From positions 62,001 to 126,000 of the forward strand of contig JAHDGU010000011.1 in NCBI GenBank assembly GCA_020627535.1: 64,000 nt of DNA. Reading direction: 5' to 3'. Positions 31,002 to 40,072 of the stretch are shown piece by piece. A program made the position numbers and the translations under genes. Every line of letters starts with the position of its first letter. The stretch's first letter is position 1. Source of the DNA: Saprospiraceae bacterium. Lineage in GTDB: Bacteria > Bacteroidota > Bacteroidia > Chitinophagales > Saprospiraceae. The notes below the pieces were generated by a model. The model worked only from the letters and a program-made list of their open reading frames with translations. It was not told where the DNA came from and ran no database searches.

Positions 31002-31727
31002 TCAATCGGCATGTCTCAAACAAGCTTGGTACATGCCAACGACATTGGACATACCGTAGTAAAGGGCGTCACTGACGAGCGCATGACCTATACTCACCTC
31101 CAGCACATGAGGCACTTCTGTCACAAAGTACCCTAGATTGCTCAGATCAAGATCATGACCTGCATTGACCCCTAATCCCGCACTGTAAGCAGTCGCCGCC
31201 GTCTCCGCATAAGGCTTCACAGCCGCAACTCTATCCTGCGCAAAGTCATGGGCAAAAGGTCCAGTATAAAGTTCGATGCGGTCCGTCCCGGTCATTTTGG
31301 CGGAAGCCACAAGCTCTGGATCAGGATCTAGAAAAATGGAAACCCGTATACCAACGTCATGCAACTCACCGATAACCTCTTGCAAAAAAGTTTGTTGCTT
31401 GAGAGTGTCCCAACCGTGATCCGAGGTCAACTGGCTCGGATCATCAGGCACCAGCGTACACTGATCAGGCTTGACTTGGAGCACCATGTCCAGAAAGGCT
31501 CTTGATGGATAGCCTTCCACATTGAGTTCTGTAGCAATCGCGTCCTTGAGCAGTGGTACATCACTATATCTTATATGTCTCTCATCTGGTCGAGGATGGA
31601 TGGTGATCCCATCTGCGCCGTAGGACTCTATATCTAGCGCCATCTGCAATAGATCTGGACGATTGGCGCCTCGACTATTGCGGATCAGTGCGATCTTATT
31701 GACATTGACACTTAGTGCAGTCTTCAT
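31002..31727 (-). CDS. pdxJ: Pyridoxine 5'-phosphate synthase
   Basis: PdxJ condenses 1-deoxyxylulose-5-phosphate with 3-amino-2-oxopropyl phosphate to make pyridoxine 5'-phosphate (DXP-dependent vitamin B6 pathway). The TIM-barrel signatures are visible: SVNVNKIALIRNSRG at the N-terminus, GITIHPRPDERHI (about residues 40-52), CTLVPD, ELYTG, NAGHDLDLSNL and SIGHALVSDALYYG. I choose ATG 31727 (MKTALSVNVN, 241 residues); the open frame runs 7 codons further upstream without similarity. It is divergent from cdsA with 67 bases between starts. A copy of the dispersed hairpin motif is inside at 31294. Confidence 0.95.
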   Translation of the reverse strand: MKTALSVNVNKIALIRNSRGANRPDLLQMALDIESYGADGITIHPRPDERHIRYSDVPLLKDAIATELNVEGYPSRAFLDMVLQVKPDQCTLVPDDPSQLTSDHGWDTLKQQTFLQEVIGELHDVGIRVSIFLDPDPELVASAKMTGTDRIELYTGPFAHDFAQDRVAAVKPYAETAATAYSAGLGVNAGHDLDLSNLGYFVTEVPHVLEVSIGHALVSDALYYGMSNVVGMYQACLRHAD

Positions 31728-31794
31728 ACTCAATGATTCTTGCCACAAAGGTCAAACATTTTCATACGCACAAAGAACTTCATCTTTGCCCTTC

Positions 31795-32637
31795 ATGAAT
31801 CGCATCATCATAGGTCTTCTGGTGGGATTGATCGTTATCGGATCGCTCGTACTTGGCGAGTGGTACGCTTTGATATTCTTGTGTCTATTGGTACTCTTGG
31901 CACAGCATGAGCATGGGGCGCTTTCGCGCAAATTGTACGCAAGATCCTATGGCTGGTGGACCATGAGTCTGATTACTGTGGGGAGCCTGTGCTTTGCAAC
32001 TTTGGCATGGATGCTCTTCCGCAATCGTGGCCAATTTGACTCCGCAGCGTTTTTGCCCAGCTTGATAATATGCGCAGTCATCTACTTGCTCTTGCGTATC
32101 CTCAATCTTTACAATCAGACCAGACCAAGCCTCGTGAGAGAATTACTTGATCACATCCTCTATGTACCTCTCGCCACTGGCCTGGCGTATTGGATCTGCA
32201 TCAAAGACGGTGGATACAGCTACTCTCCTCTGCTCGGTATCATCATGCTCATTTGGACAGCTGATGTCGGAGCCTACTACTTCGGTAAGAATCTGGGACA
32301 ACACAAGCTTTTTCCTTCAGTGTCCCCCAATAAAACCTGGGAAGGAAGTCTTGGAGGACTATTCGTGACATTGGTCATGAGTCAGCTACTGTGCAATTTC
32401 CTATTGGATCTTTCTCGCTGGGAGTGGCTGCTCGTCGCAGCTATCACTTGGCTAGGGTCGAGCTATGGTGATCTCATTGAGTCTCAGTACAAGCGACTAG
32501 CTGATGTCAAAGATTCTGGTAGGCTTCTAGGAGGCCACGGAGGTGTCCTAGATCGTTTTGACGCTTTCTTTGGTGCCATTCCGCTGGTGGCATGCTATCT
32601 CTACTTGATGATGAGGTACTCGCTGACAGGAGGCTAA
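31795..32637 (+). CDS. cdsA: Phosphatidate cytidylyltransferase
   Basis: CdsA makes CDP-diacylglycerol from phosphatidic acid and CTP, the branch point of phospholipid synthesis. The 280-residue integral membrane protein (ATG 31795, MNRIIIGLLVG) has about eight hydrophobic segments, the PNKTWEGSLGG motif and the C-terminal family signature S.YGDLIES..KR...KDSG.LL.GHGG.LDR. The longer open frame upstream overlaps pdxJ and lacks similarity. It is followed 27 bases later by psd, so two steps of phosphatidylethanolamine synthesis are adjacent. A dispersed hairpin motif is at 31918. Confidence 0.95.
   Translation: MNRIIIGLLVGLIVIGSLVLGEWYALIFLCLLVLLAQHEHGALSRKLYARSYGWWTMSLITVGSLCFATLAWMLFRNRGQFDSAAFLPSLIICAVIYLLLRILNLYNQTRPSLVRELLDHILYVPLATGLAYWICIKDGGYSYSPLLGIIMLIWTADVGAYYFGKNLGQHKLFPSVSPNKTWEGSLGGLFVTLVMSQLLCNFLLDLSRWEWLLVAAITWLGSSYGDLIESQYKRLADVKDSGRLLGGHGGVLDRFDAFFGAIPLVACYLYLMMRYSLTGG
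31918..31933. repeat. Dispersed mini-hairpin motif (type example; about 18 copies)
   Basis: GCGC-TTTC-GCGC-AAAT. Copies or close variants (strand in brackets): 1333(+), 2861(-), 6112(-), 18663(+), 20513(-), 31294(-), 31918(+), 34872(+), 36876(+), 38353(-), 38636(-), 41567(+), 44367(+), 50079(-), 50693(+), 51453(+), 58037(+), 58752(-). Consensus: 3-4 bp stem, TTTC or TTCC loop, matching stem, then AAA(A)T. Arms vary (GGC/GCC, GCGC/GCGC, GGGC/GCCC, GGCC/GGCC, GGCG/CGCC, CGC/GCG) but still pair. None is in 7-18 kb, the most conserved block. Confidence 0.65.
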
Positions 32638-32664
32638 AAAAAACCAACTTTACTGCAAATCAAG

Positions 32665-33327
32665 ATGCCCATGAGATTTCACCCCAGTGGCCACAAGACC
32701 ATATACATCGCTCTGCTTCTTTTTGCGGCAGCATCAACTGGATTTCTCCTATTGGACATGCCTATACTCAAGTCTATTCTTTTGATCCTGAGTATTGTGG
32801 TCCTCATTTTTTGTCTTCAGTTTTTCCGATATCCGTCACGTGAACTCTCTGGAGCACAGGCTGGTGAGATTTATGCGCCTGCGGATGGTAAAGTTGTGGT
32901 GATCGAGAAAGTCCATGAAAAGAAACACTTTGACGAGGAGCGAACACAGGTCTCCATATTTATGTCACCGACCAATGTCCATGTCAATTGGACTCCTTGT
33001 AGTGGAAAGGTAGTCAAGGCAGACTTGATCGACGGCCAATACCTCTTTGCCATCAATCCCAAGAGCTCAGAGCTCAATGAGCATAGTGAGATTATTATTG
33101 ACCATCACGGCGATCACATCTACACCAAGCAGATTGCTGGTGTCATGGCACGGCGCATACTTTGTGACATCGAAGCAGGTCAAGAGCTCAACTATAGCGA
33201 TGAGATTGGCTTCATCAAGTTTGGCTCACGCATGGATCTGCTCCTACCACTTGACTATGAAGTACTGGTCAATATCGGTGATATTACCGCTGGAAATAAG
33301 ACCCTAGTAGCACGCAAAAAGGCCTAA
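32665..33327 (+). CDS. psd: Phosphatidylserine decarboxylase, short (archaeal-type) form
   Basis: Psd converts phosphatidylserine to phosphatidylethanolamine. The 220-residue protein is the short form used in Bacteroidota: two N-terminal membrane helices (about 12-50), FRYPSRE, YAPADGKVVVIEKV, IFMSPTNVHVNWTP and a C-terminal FGSRMDLLLP. The Gly-Ser bond in FGS is where the family self-cleaves to form the pyruvoyl cofactor (known for the family, not shown here). ATG 32671 is an alternative start. Follows cdsA in the same direction; ends 6 bases before the convergent lysS. Confidence 0.93.
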   Translation: MPMRFHPSGHKTIYIALLLFAAASTGFLLLDMPILKSILLILSIVVLIFCLQFFRYPSRELSGAQAGEIYAPADGKVVVIEKVHEKKHFDEERTQVSIFMSPTNVHVNWTPCSGKVVKADLIDGQYLFAINPKSSELNEHSEIIIDHHGDHIYTKQIAGVMARRILCDIEAGQELNYSDEIGFIKFGSRMDLLLPLDYEVLVNIGDITAGNKTLVARKKA

Positions 33328-33333
33328 GATCTC

Positions 33334-34845
33334 TTATGCCTCCTTTTTCATTTGTGGGAAGAATAGCACATCTTGTATGGAGTGACTATTGGTCATGATC
33401 ATGGCAAGACGGTCCATTCCGATACCGAGACCAGCTGTCGGCGGCATGCCATATTCCAAAGCTCTTAGGAAGTCTTCATCCAAGACCATAGCTTCGTCGT
33501 CGCCACGCTTTCCGAGCTCCAGTTGCTCTTCAAATCTCGCTCGTTGATCGATCGGATCATTGAGCTCAGAGAAAGCATTGCAGATTTCCTTGGCATTGAC
33601 GATGGCCTCAAATCGCTCTACGAGGCCTGGCTTATCGCGATGTTTCTTGGCCAGCGGTGACATCTCGACTGGATAGTCAGTGATGAATGTCGGCTGGATC
33701 AATTGATGCTCACATTTCTCTCCAAAGATCTCATCGATGATCTTGCCCTTCCCTAGACTCTTATCTACATGCACATCAAGCTTTTTGGCGACAGCCCGCA
33801 GCCCATCCTCATCCAGTCCTGAGACGTCCTCACCTGTGAAGTGCTCTATGGCCTCGTACATCGTGTATCTCTTCCACGGGCGCTTAAAATCTATCACATT
33901 GTCGCCTACTTGAAGCTGAGTGCTGCCATGAAGATCTAGAGCGACTTTCTCGATCATCTCTTCCACGAGATTCATCATCCATTCATAGTCTTTGTAGGCT
34001 ACATAGAGCTCTATCTGCGTAAATTCTGGATTGTGGAAACGACTCATTCCCTCATTCCGAAAATCTTTACTGAACTCATAGACCCCGTCAAAGCCACCGA
34101 CGATCAAGCGCTTGAGATAAAGTTCATTGGCGATTCTCAAGTAGAGCGTCATGTCAAGCGTGTTGTGATGCGTCTTGAATGGACGAGCAGCCGCACCGCC
34201 ATACAGTGGCTGCAAGATGGGCGTCTCCACTTCCAGATAGCCCTTTTGATCTAGGTACTCGCGTATACTCGTGTACATCTTGCTCCGCTTGACAAAGGCA
34301 TCCTTGACACCTTCATTGACCACAAGGTCCACATAGCGCATCCTGTATCTCTGCTCAGGATCTGTGAAGGCATCATAGACATTGCCCTCCGCATCTTTTT
34401 TCACGATGGGCAGTGGTCGCAGTGATTTGCTGAGCACTACGAGTTCAGTGACATGCACTGAGGTCTCCCCTACTTTTGTCTTGAATACGTGGCCTTTGAC
34501 ACCGATATAATCGCCGATATCCAAGAGTTTCTTGAAGACCGTATTGTACATCATCTTGTCCTCACCCGGCGCAATATCATCCCGAGAGACATAGAGCTGG
34601 ATTCGCCCTTGTGAGTCTTGTAACTCAGCAAAGGAAGCTTTTCCCATGATCCTTTTCATCATCAGGCGTCCCGCCAAGATCACATGGTCAAATCCCTCGG
34701 CTCCTTCTTCGTACCTTGTCTTGATGTCGGTACTGTATGCATTGACTGGATAGAGCTCAGATGGATAAGGATTGATACCCAGTTCATTCAACTTCTCTAG
34801 AGAGTCTCTTCTAATCTGTTCCTGCTCAGAATATTTCTTTTCCAT
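33334..34845 (-). CDS. lysS: Lysyl-tRNA synthetase, class II
   Basis: Charges tRNA-Lys with lysine. The 503-residue protein (ATG 34845, [10 protein letters not shown]) has the N-terminal OB-fold anticodon domain ([19 protein letters not shown]) and the class II catalytic core: motif 2 [18 protein letters not shown] and motif 3 [12 protein letters not shown]. The upstream extension of the open frame (to 34923) contains a dispersed hairpin motif at 34872 and no family similarity, which supports the inner start. No C-terminal extension is seen. Confidence 0.95.
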   Translation of the reverse strand: MEKKYSEQEQIRRDSLEKLNELGINPYPSELYPVNAYSTDIKTRYEEGAEGFDHVILAGRLMMKRIMGKASFAELQDSQGRIQLYVSRDDIAPGEDKMMYNTVFKKLLDIGDYIGVKGHVFKTKVGETSVHVTELVVLSKSLRPLPIVKKDAEGNVYDAFTDPEQRYRMRYVDLVVNEGVKDAFVKRSKMYTSIREYLDQKGYLEVETPILQPLYGGAAARPFKTHHNTLDMTLYLRIANELYLKRLIVGGFDGVYEFSKDFRNEGMSRFHNPEFTQIELYVAYKDYEWMMNLVEEMIEKVALDLHGSTQLQVGDNVIDFKRPWKRYTMYEAIEHFTGEDVSGLDEDGLRAVAKKLDVHVDKSLGKGKIIDEIFGEKCEHQLIQPTFITDYPVEMSPLAKKHRDKPGLVERFEAIVNAKEICNAFSELNDPIDQRARFEEQLELGKRGDDEAMVLDEDFLRALEYGMPPTAGLGIGMDRLAMIMTNSHSIQDVLFFPQMKKEA

Positions 34846-35031
34846 GCTCGTTAGTCTTTGGTCTGAGATGCGGGCTTTCGCCCAAATGTGCTTTGTAAGT
34901 CGGCAAAGTTCTGTAATCTTCACAACTCGTCAGGCAACCATCAGCTGCTCGCACGAGTCCTAGACTCAAGAAGTCCAACTTCACTCAGATGAGACGTACA
35001 AATTATATTTTTTTCTAATATGATTAATTCA

Positions 35032-35039
35032 TAATTTTG
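35032..35039 (+). promoter_or_regulatory. Candidate -7 promoter element of the GCDS-repeat gene
   Basis: TAATTTTG matches the Bacteroidota -7 consensus TAnnTTTG exactly and lies 34 bases before the ATG, in a strongly AT-rich stretch. No convincing -33 element was found. Confidence 0.4.
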
Positions 35040-35073
35040 TCAACGATCTGCCGCAGATCACTCGTCAGTCCAC

Positions 35074-38000
35074 ATGAGAAAACTACTTTCCTTTTGCACA
35101 TATCTATGCTTGGCATTGCCATGCCTGACACATGCCCAGTCAGGCCTCATCGTCAATGAGGTCTCGCAAGGCACATGTTGTGCTCGAGACTGGGTAGAGC
35201 TCATCGTGGTCAGTGACTCCTGTGAGACTGTAGACCTGAGACATTGGGTCATCGATGATAACAATGGTGACTTTGTCGAGTGTCCAGGTCCAGATAATGG
35301 GGCTCTGAAGAATGTCGGTTTGACAAATGGACACATCAGATTCACGGACGATGACATCTGGGCAGCTGTTCCAGCCGGCACGATGATACTGCTCTACAGC
35401 TTTGACCCCAACAATCCTGACCTCCAAGCCGAGATCGACGATCTAGCCGACGACTACTTTGACGATGACTGCGACTTCCTACGCGTGATCCCGATCAATA
35501 GCACGACGCAGTTCTTCGAAAAAGACATGGCAGTGCCAAGTGAGCCAAGTACATCGGACTGTCCGCAGGTCTTGACCTGTCCCAATGGCGGAGACGGCAA
35601 TCCATCATATTCTGGTGCTGTCTATGGCCCACTGGATGACAATACATTTGACGCGGCACTTGGTCAGATTGGTTTCTCCATAAGCGCTGATGCCTGTCAG
35701 GTACGCAGACCTGACTACACATATTTTCACGGTATCTCCTGGGGGCAAGGCATCATGGACTGCATCGAAGGTCCAGATCTTGATGGAGGACCAGACGCCC
35801 TTCATGTCACAGATATAGGTGTCGTCAATCGCACCTACTACCTCCGCAATTTCACTAGTGACGACTACCGTGATGTGACCAACTGGGCGGTAAGTTCGGC
35901 AAGCTCTAGACAGTCTCCTGGACGTGCCAACAGCTGCGAAAATGCTCAGTTTATTGCCAGTCTGCGCCGTCCAGTACATGACGCTACTCTCCTGGATCAC
36001 CCCGTATGCGACAATCCGACAATAGACACCACCTTCTGTCTAGGTGACACGATAGATCTGCTTGCAGACTTCCACAGCGGTGAAGCTTGCTACTCCGATG
36101 AGTTTACCTGGAGGATCAATGATATCAATGATCTGATTTCTATCGTAGATATCACGGATAGCACAGCGGTGATTGCCACGCTGGATGTAGGCTCGACCAC
36201 ACTTGAGGTAGAGCTCACACTCAGCAATGAGGGGCTTTATCTGGAAGGCGACTGCGATGGAGACTTTTTCCCGACTGTGCTCAATGTAAACTACAATGTT
36301 GAGATTATTGATCCAGCACTGATCGAGCTCGATACCAATCGTATCAGCACCTGTGCTGGTACAGATGGCATGGCGGAGTTTGACCTGGGATTGTATACCG
36401 ATGTGCTCAAGCAAGGAGCAGATACCATAGAGTTTTACAGTGATGTAGATCAGACAATGCCCATCGGTCCTGTGATCAATACCATGGGAGAAACCATCTT
36501 CGCTGTGGTTTACCAATACAGCTGCCAGAGTCCAGCCCTTGAGTTGATCCTAGATGTGGAGCCTATGCCGAGTGATACCATACGCAGGAGCATTTGCCCA
36601 CTTGAGTCTTTTGAGGTCGGTGGCGTCACATTTGATATGGCGAATCCGATCGGAGATGTTGTGGTACAAGATATGTCTGGCATTGGCTGCGATACAATGT
36701 TTCACGTCATTGCGAGTTTTGATGCGCAGCGAATTGGCCGTATCGATGATCTCCTTTGCCCCACTGATACCATTCGCGTAGAGGATGAGATCTATCATAT
36801 CGGTCGACCGAGTGGTATCGACACCTTGATGATGAGCTCAGTACTAGGATGTGACTCGGTAGTCATTATAGATCTGCGCTTTCGCGCAAATGACACGACA
36901 AAGATTGACCCTGTTCTTTGTCCAGATGAATTCAGAATCATCAACGCTAGAAGGTACGATATCCTCAACCCTCGAGGACTGGAGATCATAGAAGCAGCTC
37001 GTCGAGATGGATGTGATTCCATCATTGAGGTAGATCTGACATTCCTATCCGCTCCGGTCTCGATGGTCAATCCGACGATCTGCAGCAACGATACATTTCG
37101 TGTAGATGGTCGTGCCTTCACGATAGACAATCCAGCAGGCAGGGATACAATACCCAATGGTGCAAGCAACGGCTGCGACTCGATCGTAGAGGTGAGTCTT
37201 AACTTCATTTCAGTCGCACGAGATACGATTGATGATTTCATTTGCAGAGGGGATCGAAGAGTGATCGGCGGCATTGTATTTGACGAGAGTCGCTTACAAG
37301 AAGAGATTCTCCTCGATAATCAAGCCGCCAATGGTTGTGACTCCGTCATACTCGTTGATCTCCAGCTTATCGAGCCTCAAGTCTTCATGGTACGACAGGA
37401 CCTCTGTGACGGCGATACACTCACCATCAATGGGACTGACTATACCAGCAACAATCTAAGCAACCTCGACACGCTCTTTGGTCAAGCTAGCAATGGCTGT
37501 GACTCCATCATTGATGTAGATCTCAATCTCCTGAGTAGAGCTAATCTCCTCATCGACGATACGCTATGCGCTGGTGATCATATCATGATCAATGGTATAC
37601 GCTATGATGAGTCCAATCGAGCAGGCGTCGAGACGCTGGATGGTCAAGCTGCCAATGGGTGTGACTCGATCGTTGATGTAGATCTGAGCTTCTATCCTGA
37701 AGCGCGACTGGTGATCAGAGAGGATCTCTGCAACAATGATACACTGACCATCAATGGTGTAGACTATCATGCTGACAACCCGAGCAACATCGACACCATC
37801 CCAGGTGGATCAAGTACAGGATGTGACTCTATCTTGGACATAGCTTTCAATATTATCTCTACGAGCAGCAGCCTAGTGGATGACGAGCTATGTCTCGGAG
37901 ACACCCTTCGCGTCAATGGCACGCCCTACCACGGCAACATGCTTCAAGGTATGGAGCTCATCAACAATGGTGCTGCCAATGGATGTGACTCCATGATCAT

Positions 38001-39129
38001 GGTGGATCTACAACTTCTGCTGCCACAGGAGCATATCATCGATGATATGATTTGTCCTGATGATACAATCATTGTCAATGGCGTCAGCTATCACCAAGGA
38101 AATACGATGGGCACTGAAATCCTGGAAGATGCGGCAAACAATGGCTGTGACTCCATTATCACCATCCAGCTGACGAACTTAGACTATGGTACCCTATTGA
38201 TCAATGATACTGTTCCGCTTCTAGACAGCTTTGTCGTCGAGGGACAGACCTTCGATCGATTTGATCCAGATGGTGTCATTGTCCTAGAGAATGAAGCCGC
38301 CAATGGTTGTGACTCGATTATCACTGTAGACTATCAGTTCATCCCACTGGACATTTTGGCGGAAGCCTTCTCACCGCTATGCGTAGATGAACTGGGACAG
38401 GTACTGATAGACGAGATCTCTACTGATGCCTATCCCGTGAACCTCAGCGTAGAGCCTGGTGGACAGAGCTTCACCCTGATGAGTCCATCGGAGTTACCAT
38501 TTGGATTTGAAGACCTCCTAGCAAATGACTATCGACTGACCATAGTGGATGCGCAAGGCTTCCAAGGTCTATTTGACTTCAGCATAGATTCCAGTCCAGA
38601 AATTACATTCTTCACTGAGACGGAACACACTGCATATTTTGGCGAAAGCCTGGAGCTCACGATACAGACATCTGCCAATATCGATAGCATCAGCTGGACA
38701 CCTGCTGACAATCTGAGCTGTAGTGATTGTCTCAGTACCACCCTAGATCCTAGAGAAAACGTGACATTCCTCGTGAAGGCCCTCGATGTAAACGGCTGTG
38801 AATATGAGCTCGATATCGATGTCAAGGTCCAAGTTGATCGTAAGATCTATGTGGCCAATGTCTTCAGCCCAAATGATGATGGCATCAATGATGTATTCTT
38901 GCCGCAGACAAGCTCCCGCATTTCTACCTTGATCAGCTTCAAGATCTTTGATCGCTGGGGTAAACTCGTGCATCTCGAAGAAGGCGGCGACATCTCTCAG
39001 ATGCAAGGCTGGACGGGTAGAGAAGGTTCCATACTCCATACTCCAGGCGTCTACAGCTACATCGCTCAGGTTCGTGTGGCCAATGGCGATATCGAGCAGG
39101 TGGCTGGTGATGTCACCCTCGTCAGGTAG
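35074..39129 (+). CDS. Giant secreted GCDS-repeat protein with lamin-tail-like N-terminus and T9SS type B sorting domain
   Basis: A 1351-residue exported protein. Signal peptide: residues 1-21 (ending THAQS). Residues about 23-110 (LIVNEVSQGTCCARDWVEL) resemble a lamin-tail domain (LTD). A middle beta-rich part follows. From about 500 to 1090 there are 11 tandem units of roughly 50-55 residues, each ending NGCDSIIxVDL-like and most carrying a second Cys in LCxGDTLxxNG, so each unit probably forms one disulfide. Last comes a gliding-motility-associated CTD (from about 1257: YVANVFSPNDDGINDVF, FKIFDRWGKLVH, GVYSYIAQVRV), the T9SS type B signal. Probably a surface adhesin or stalk. Three dispersed hairpin motifs lie inside (36876, 38353, 38636). 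Confidence 0.9.
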   Translation: MRKLLSFCTYLCLALPCLTHAQSGLIVNEVSQGTCCARDWVELIVVSDSCETVDLRHWVIDDNNGDFVECPGPDNGALKNVGLTNGHIRFTDDDIWAAVPAGTMILLYSFDPNNPDLQAEIDDLADDYFDDDCDFLRVIPINSTTQFFEKDMAVPSEPSTSDCPQVLTCPNGGDGNPSYSGAVYGPLDDNTFDAALGQIGFSISADACQVRRPDYTYFHGISWGQGIMDCIEGPDLDGGPDALHVTDIGVVNRTYYLRNFTSDDYRDVTNWAVSSASSRQSPGRANSCENAQFIASLRRPVHDATLLDHPVCDNPTIDTTFCLGDTIDLLADFHSGEACYSDEFTWRINDINDLISIVDITDSTAVIATLDVGSTTLEVELTLSNEGLYLEGDCDGDFFPTVLNVNYNVEIIDPALIELDTNRISTCAGTDGMAEFDLGLYTDVLKQGADTIEFYSDVDQTMPIGPVINTMGETIFAVVYQYSCQSPALELILDVEPMPSDTIRRSICPLESFEVGGVTFDMANPIGDVVVQDMSGIGCDTMFHVIASFDAQRIGRIDDLLCPTDTIRVEDEIYHIGRPSGIDTLMMSSVLGCDSVVIIDLRFRANDTTKIDPVLCPDEFRIINARRYDILNPRGLEIIEAARRDGCDSIIEVDLTFLSAPVSMVNPTICSNDTFRVDGRAFTIDNPAGRDTIPNGASNGCDSIVEVSLNFISVARDTIDDFICRGDRRVIGGIVFDESRLQEEILLDNQAANGCDSVILVDLQLIEPQVFMVRQDLCDGDTLTINGTDYTSNNLSNLDTLFGQASNGCDSIIDVDLNLLSRANLLIDDTLCAGDHIMINGIRYDESNRAGVETLDGQAANGCDSIVDVDLSFYPEARLVIREDLCNNDTLTINGVDYHADNPSNIDTIPGGSSTGCDSILDIAFNIISTSSSLVDDELCLGDTLRVNGTPYHGNMLQGMELINNGAANGCDSMIMVDLQLLLPQEHIIDDMICPDDTIIVNGVSYHQGNTMGTEILEDAANNGCDSIITIQLTNLDYGTLLINDTVPLLDSFVVEGQTFDRFDPDGVIVLENEAANGCDSIITVDYQFIPLDILAEAFSPLCVDELGQVLIDEISTDAYPVNLSVEPGGQSFTLMSPSELPFGFEDLLANDYRLTIVDAQGFQGLFDFSIDSSPEITFFTETEHTAYFGESLELTIQTSANIDSISWTPADNLSCSDCLSTTLDPRENVTFLVKALDVNGCEYELDIDVKVQVDRKIYVANVFSPNDDGINDVFLPQTSSRISTLISFKIFDRWGKLVHLEEGGDISQMQGWTGREGSILHTPGVYSYIAQVRVANGDIEQVAGDVTLVR

Positions 39130-39166
39130 AGCCAACATTCTGCAATGGGATGCTGTTACAGACAGC

Positions 39167-40069
39167 GTGCTCAAAGTTGCCTTTTCACCGATCTACAAGT
39201 ACCAGCTACCAGATGGTCATCGATTTCCGATGATCAAGTATGAACTCCTACCAGAGCAGCTCCTATATGAAGGCACCTTGCAAGAAGAAAACTTCTTTCA
39301 TCCGGAGGCGCTGAGTGAGAATAGAATCCTCGCGACTCACACACAAGCTTATTGGGATGCATTGAACAATCTTCCCCTTGAGCGCAAGCTAGAGCGGGCC
39401 ATTGGCTTTCCTGTGAGAGACGATCTTGTCCAGCGTGGTCGCCATATAGCTCAGGGCACCATCGACTGTGCTCGGTATGCCATGCAGCACGGTGTGGCAC
39501 TGAATGTCGCTGGAGGCACGCACCATGCATTTGCTGACCATGGCGAGGGCTTTTGCGTGTTCAATGATTTTGCCATTGCTAGCCATGCCCTTTTGGACGA
39601 CAGTCCGATACAAAGGATCCTCATCATCGACCTCGACGTACATCAAGGAAATGGCACCGCAAAGATCTTTGAGGACGATCCAAGAGTATTCACTTGGAGC
39701 ATGCACGGTGCCAAAAACTATCCTGTCCGCAAACAAAAGTCTGATCTCGACATAGGACTTCCAGACGACTGTGAAGATGATCTATATCTCAAGACACTCG
39801 AAGATCACTTGGAGGCGACGATCGATATGGTATCGCCAGATCTGATCTTCTATCTCAGCGGCGTAGATGTACTTAAGACAGACAAACTAGGACGCTTAGC
39901 CCTGACCAAAGAAGGCTGCAAAGAGCGAGATCGCAAAGTGCTCGAGGCGTGTCATAGACACCAAATCCCTGTTGCCATCAGTATGGGAGGCGGATACTCG
40001 GAGGACATACGCGACATCGTCGAGGCCCATGCCAATACATTTCGCCTAGCACAAGAGATTTACTTCTGA
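39167..40069 (+). CDS. Histone deacetylase family protein (AcuC/class II-like amidohydrolase)
   Basis: Zn-dependent deacetylases of this fold act on acetylated lysines, acetylpolyamines or acetoin-related substrates; here the substrate is unknown. The 300-residue protein begins at a GTG (39167), giving MLKVAFSPIYKYQLPDGHRFPM, the usual N-terminus; no in-frame ATG is available without running into the preceding gene. Zn and charge-relay residues are visible in GGTHHAFADHGEGFCVFND, IIDLDVHQGNGTA and FYLSGVDVLKTDKLG, the last being a variant of the usual AGVDPhxxDxLG. The stop is 3 bases before the TTG start of priA. Confidence 0.9.
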   Translation: MLKVAFSPIYKYQLPDGHRFPMIKYELLPEQLLYEGTLQEENFFHPEALSENRILATHTQAYWDALNNLPLERKLERAIGFPVRDDLVQRGRHIAQGTIDCARYAMQHGVALNVAGGTHHAFADHGEGFCVFNDFAIASHALLDDSPIQRILIIDLDVHQGNGTAKIFEDDPRVFTWSMHGAKNYPVRKQKSDLDIGLPDDCEDDLYLKTLEDHLEATIDMVSPDLIFYLSGVDVLKTDKLGRLALTKEGCKERDRKVLEACHRHQIPVAISMGGGYSEDIRDIVEAHANTFRLAQEIYF

Positions 40070-40072
40070 TCT

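Noticed and set aside
34845-34923. N-terminal extension of LysS
   Set aside because: No family similarity, and it contains a dispersed hairpin motif; the inner ATG gives the standard N-terminus.
36040-36516. Minus-strand open frames opposite the GCDS-repeat gene
   Set aside because: They appear only because the repeat codons avoid stops on the other strand; none has a recognisable family.
36690-38330. Periodic similar units that could suggest a CRISPR array
   Set aside because: The units are protein-level repeats (about 50-55 codons) with diverged DNA and an intact reading frame; there are no identical repeats and spacers.
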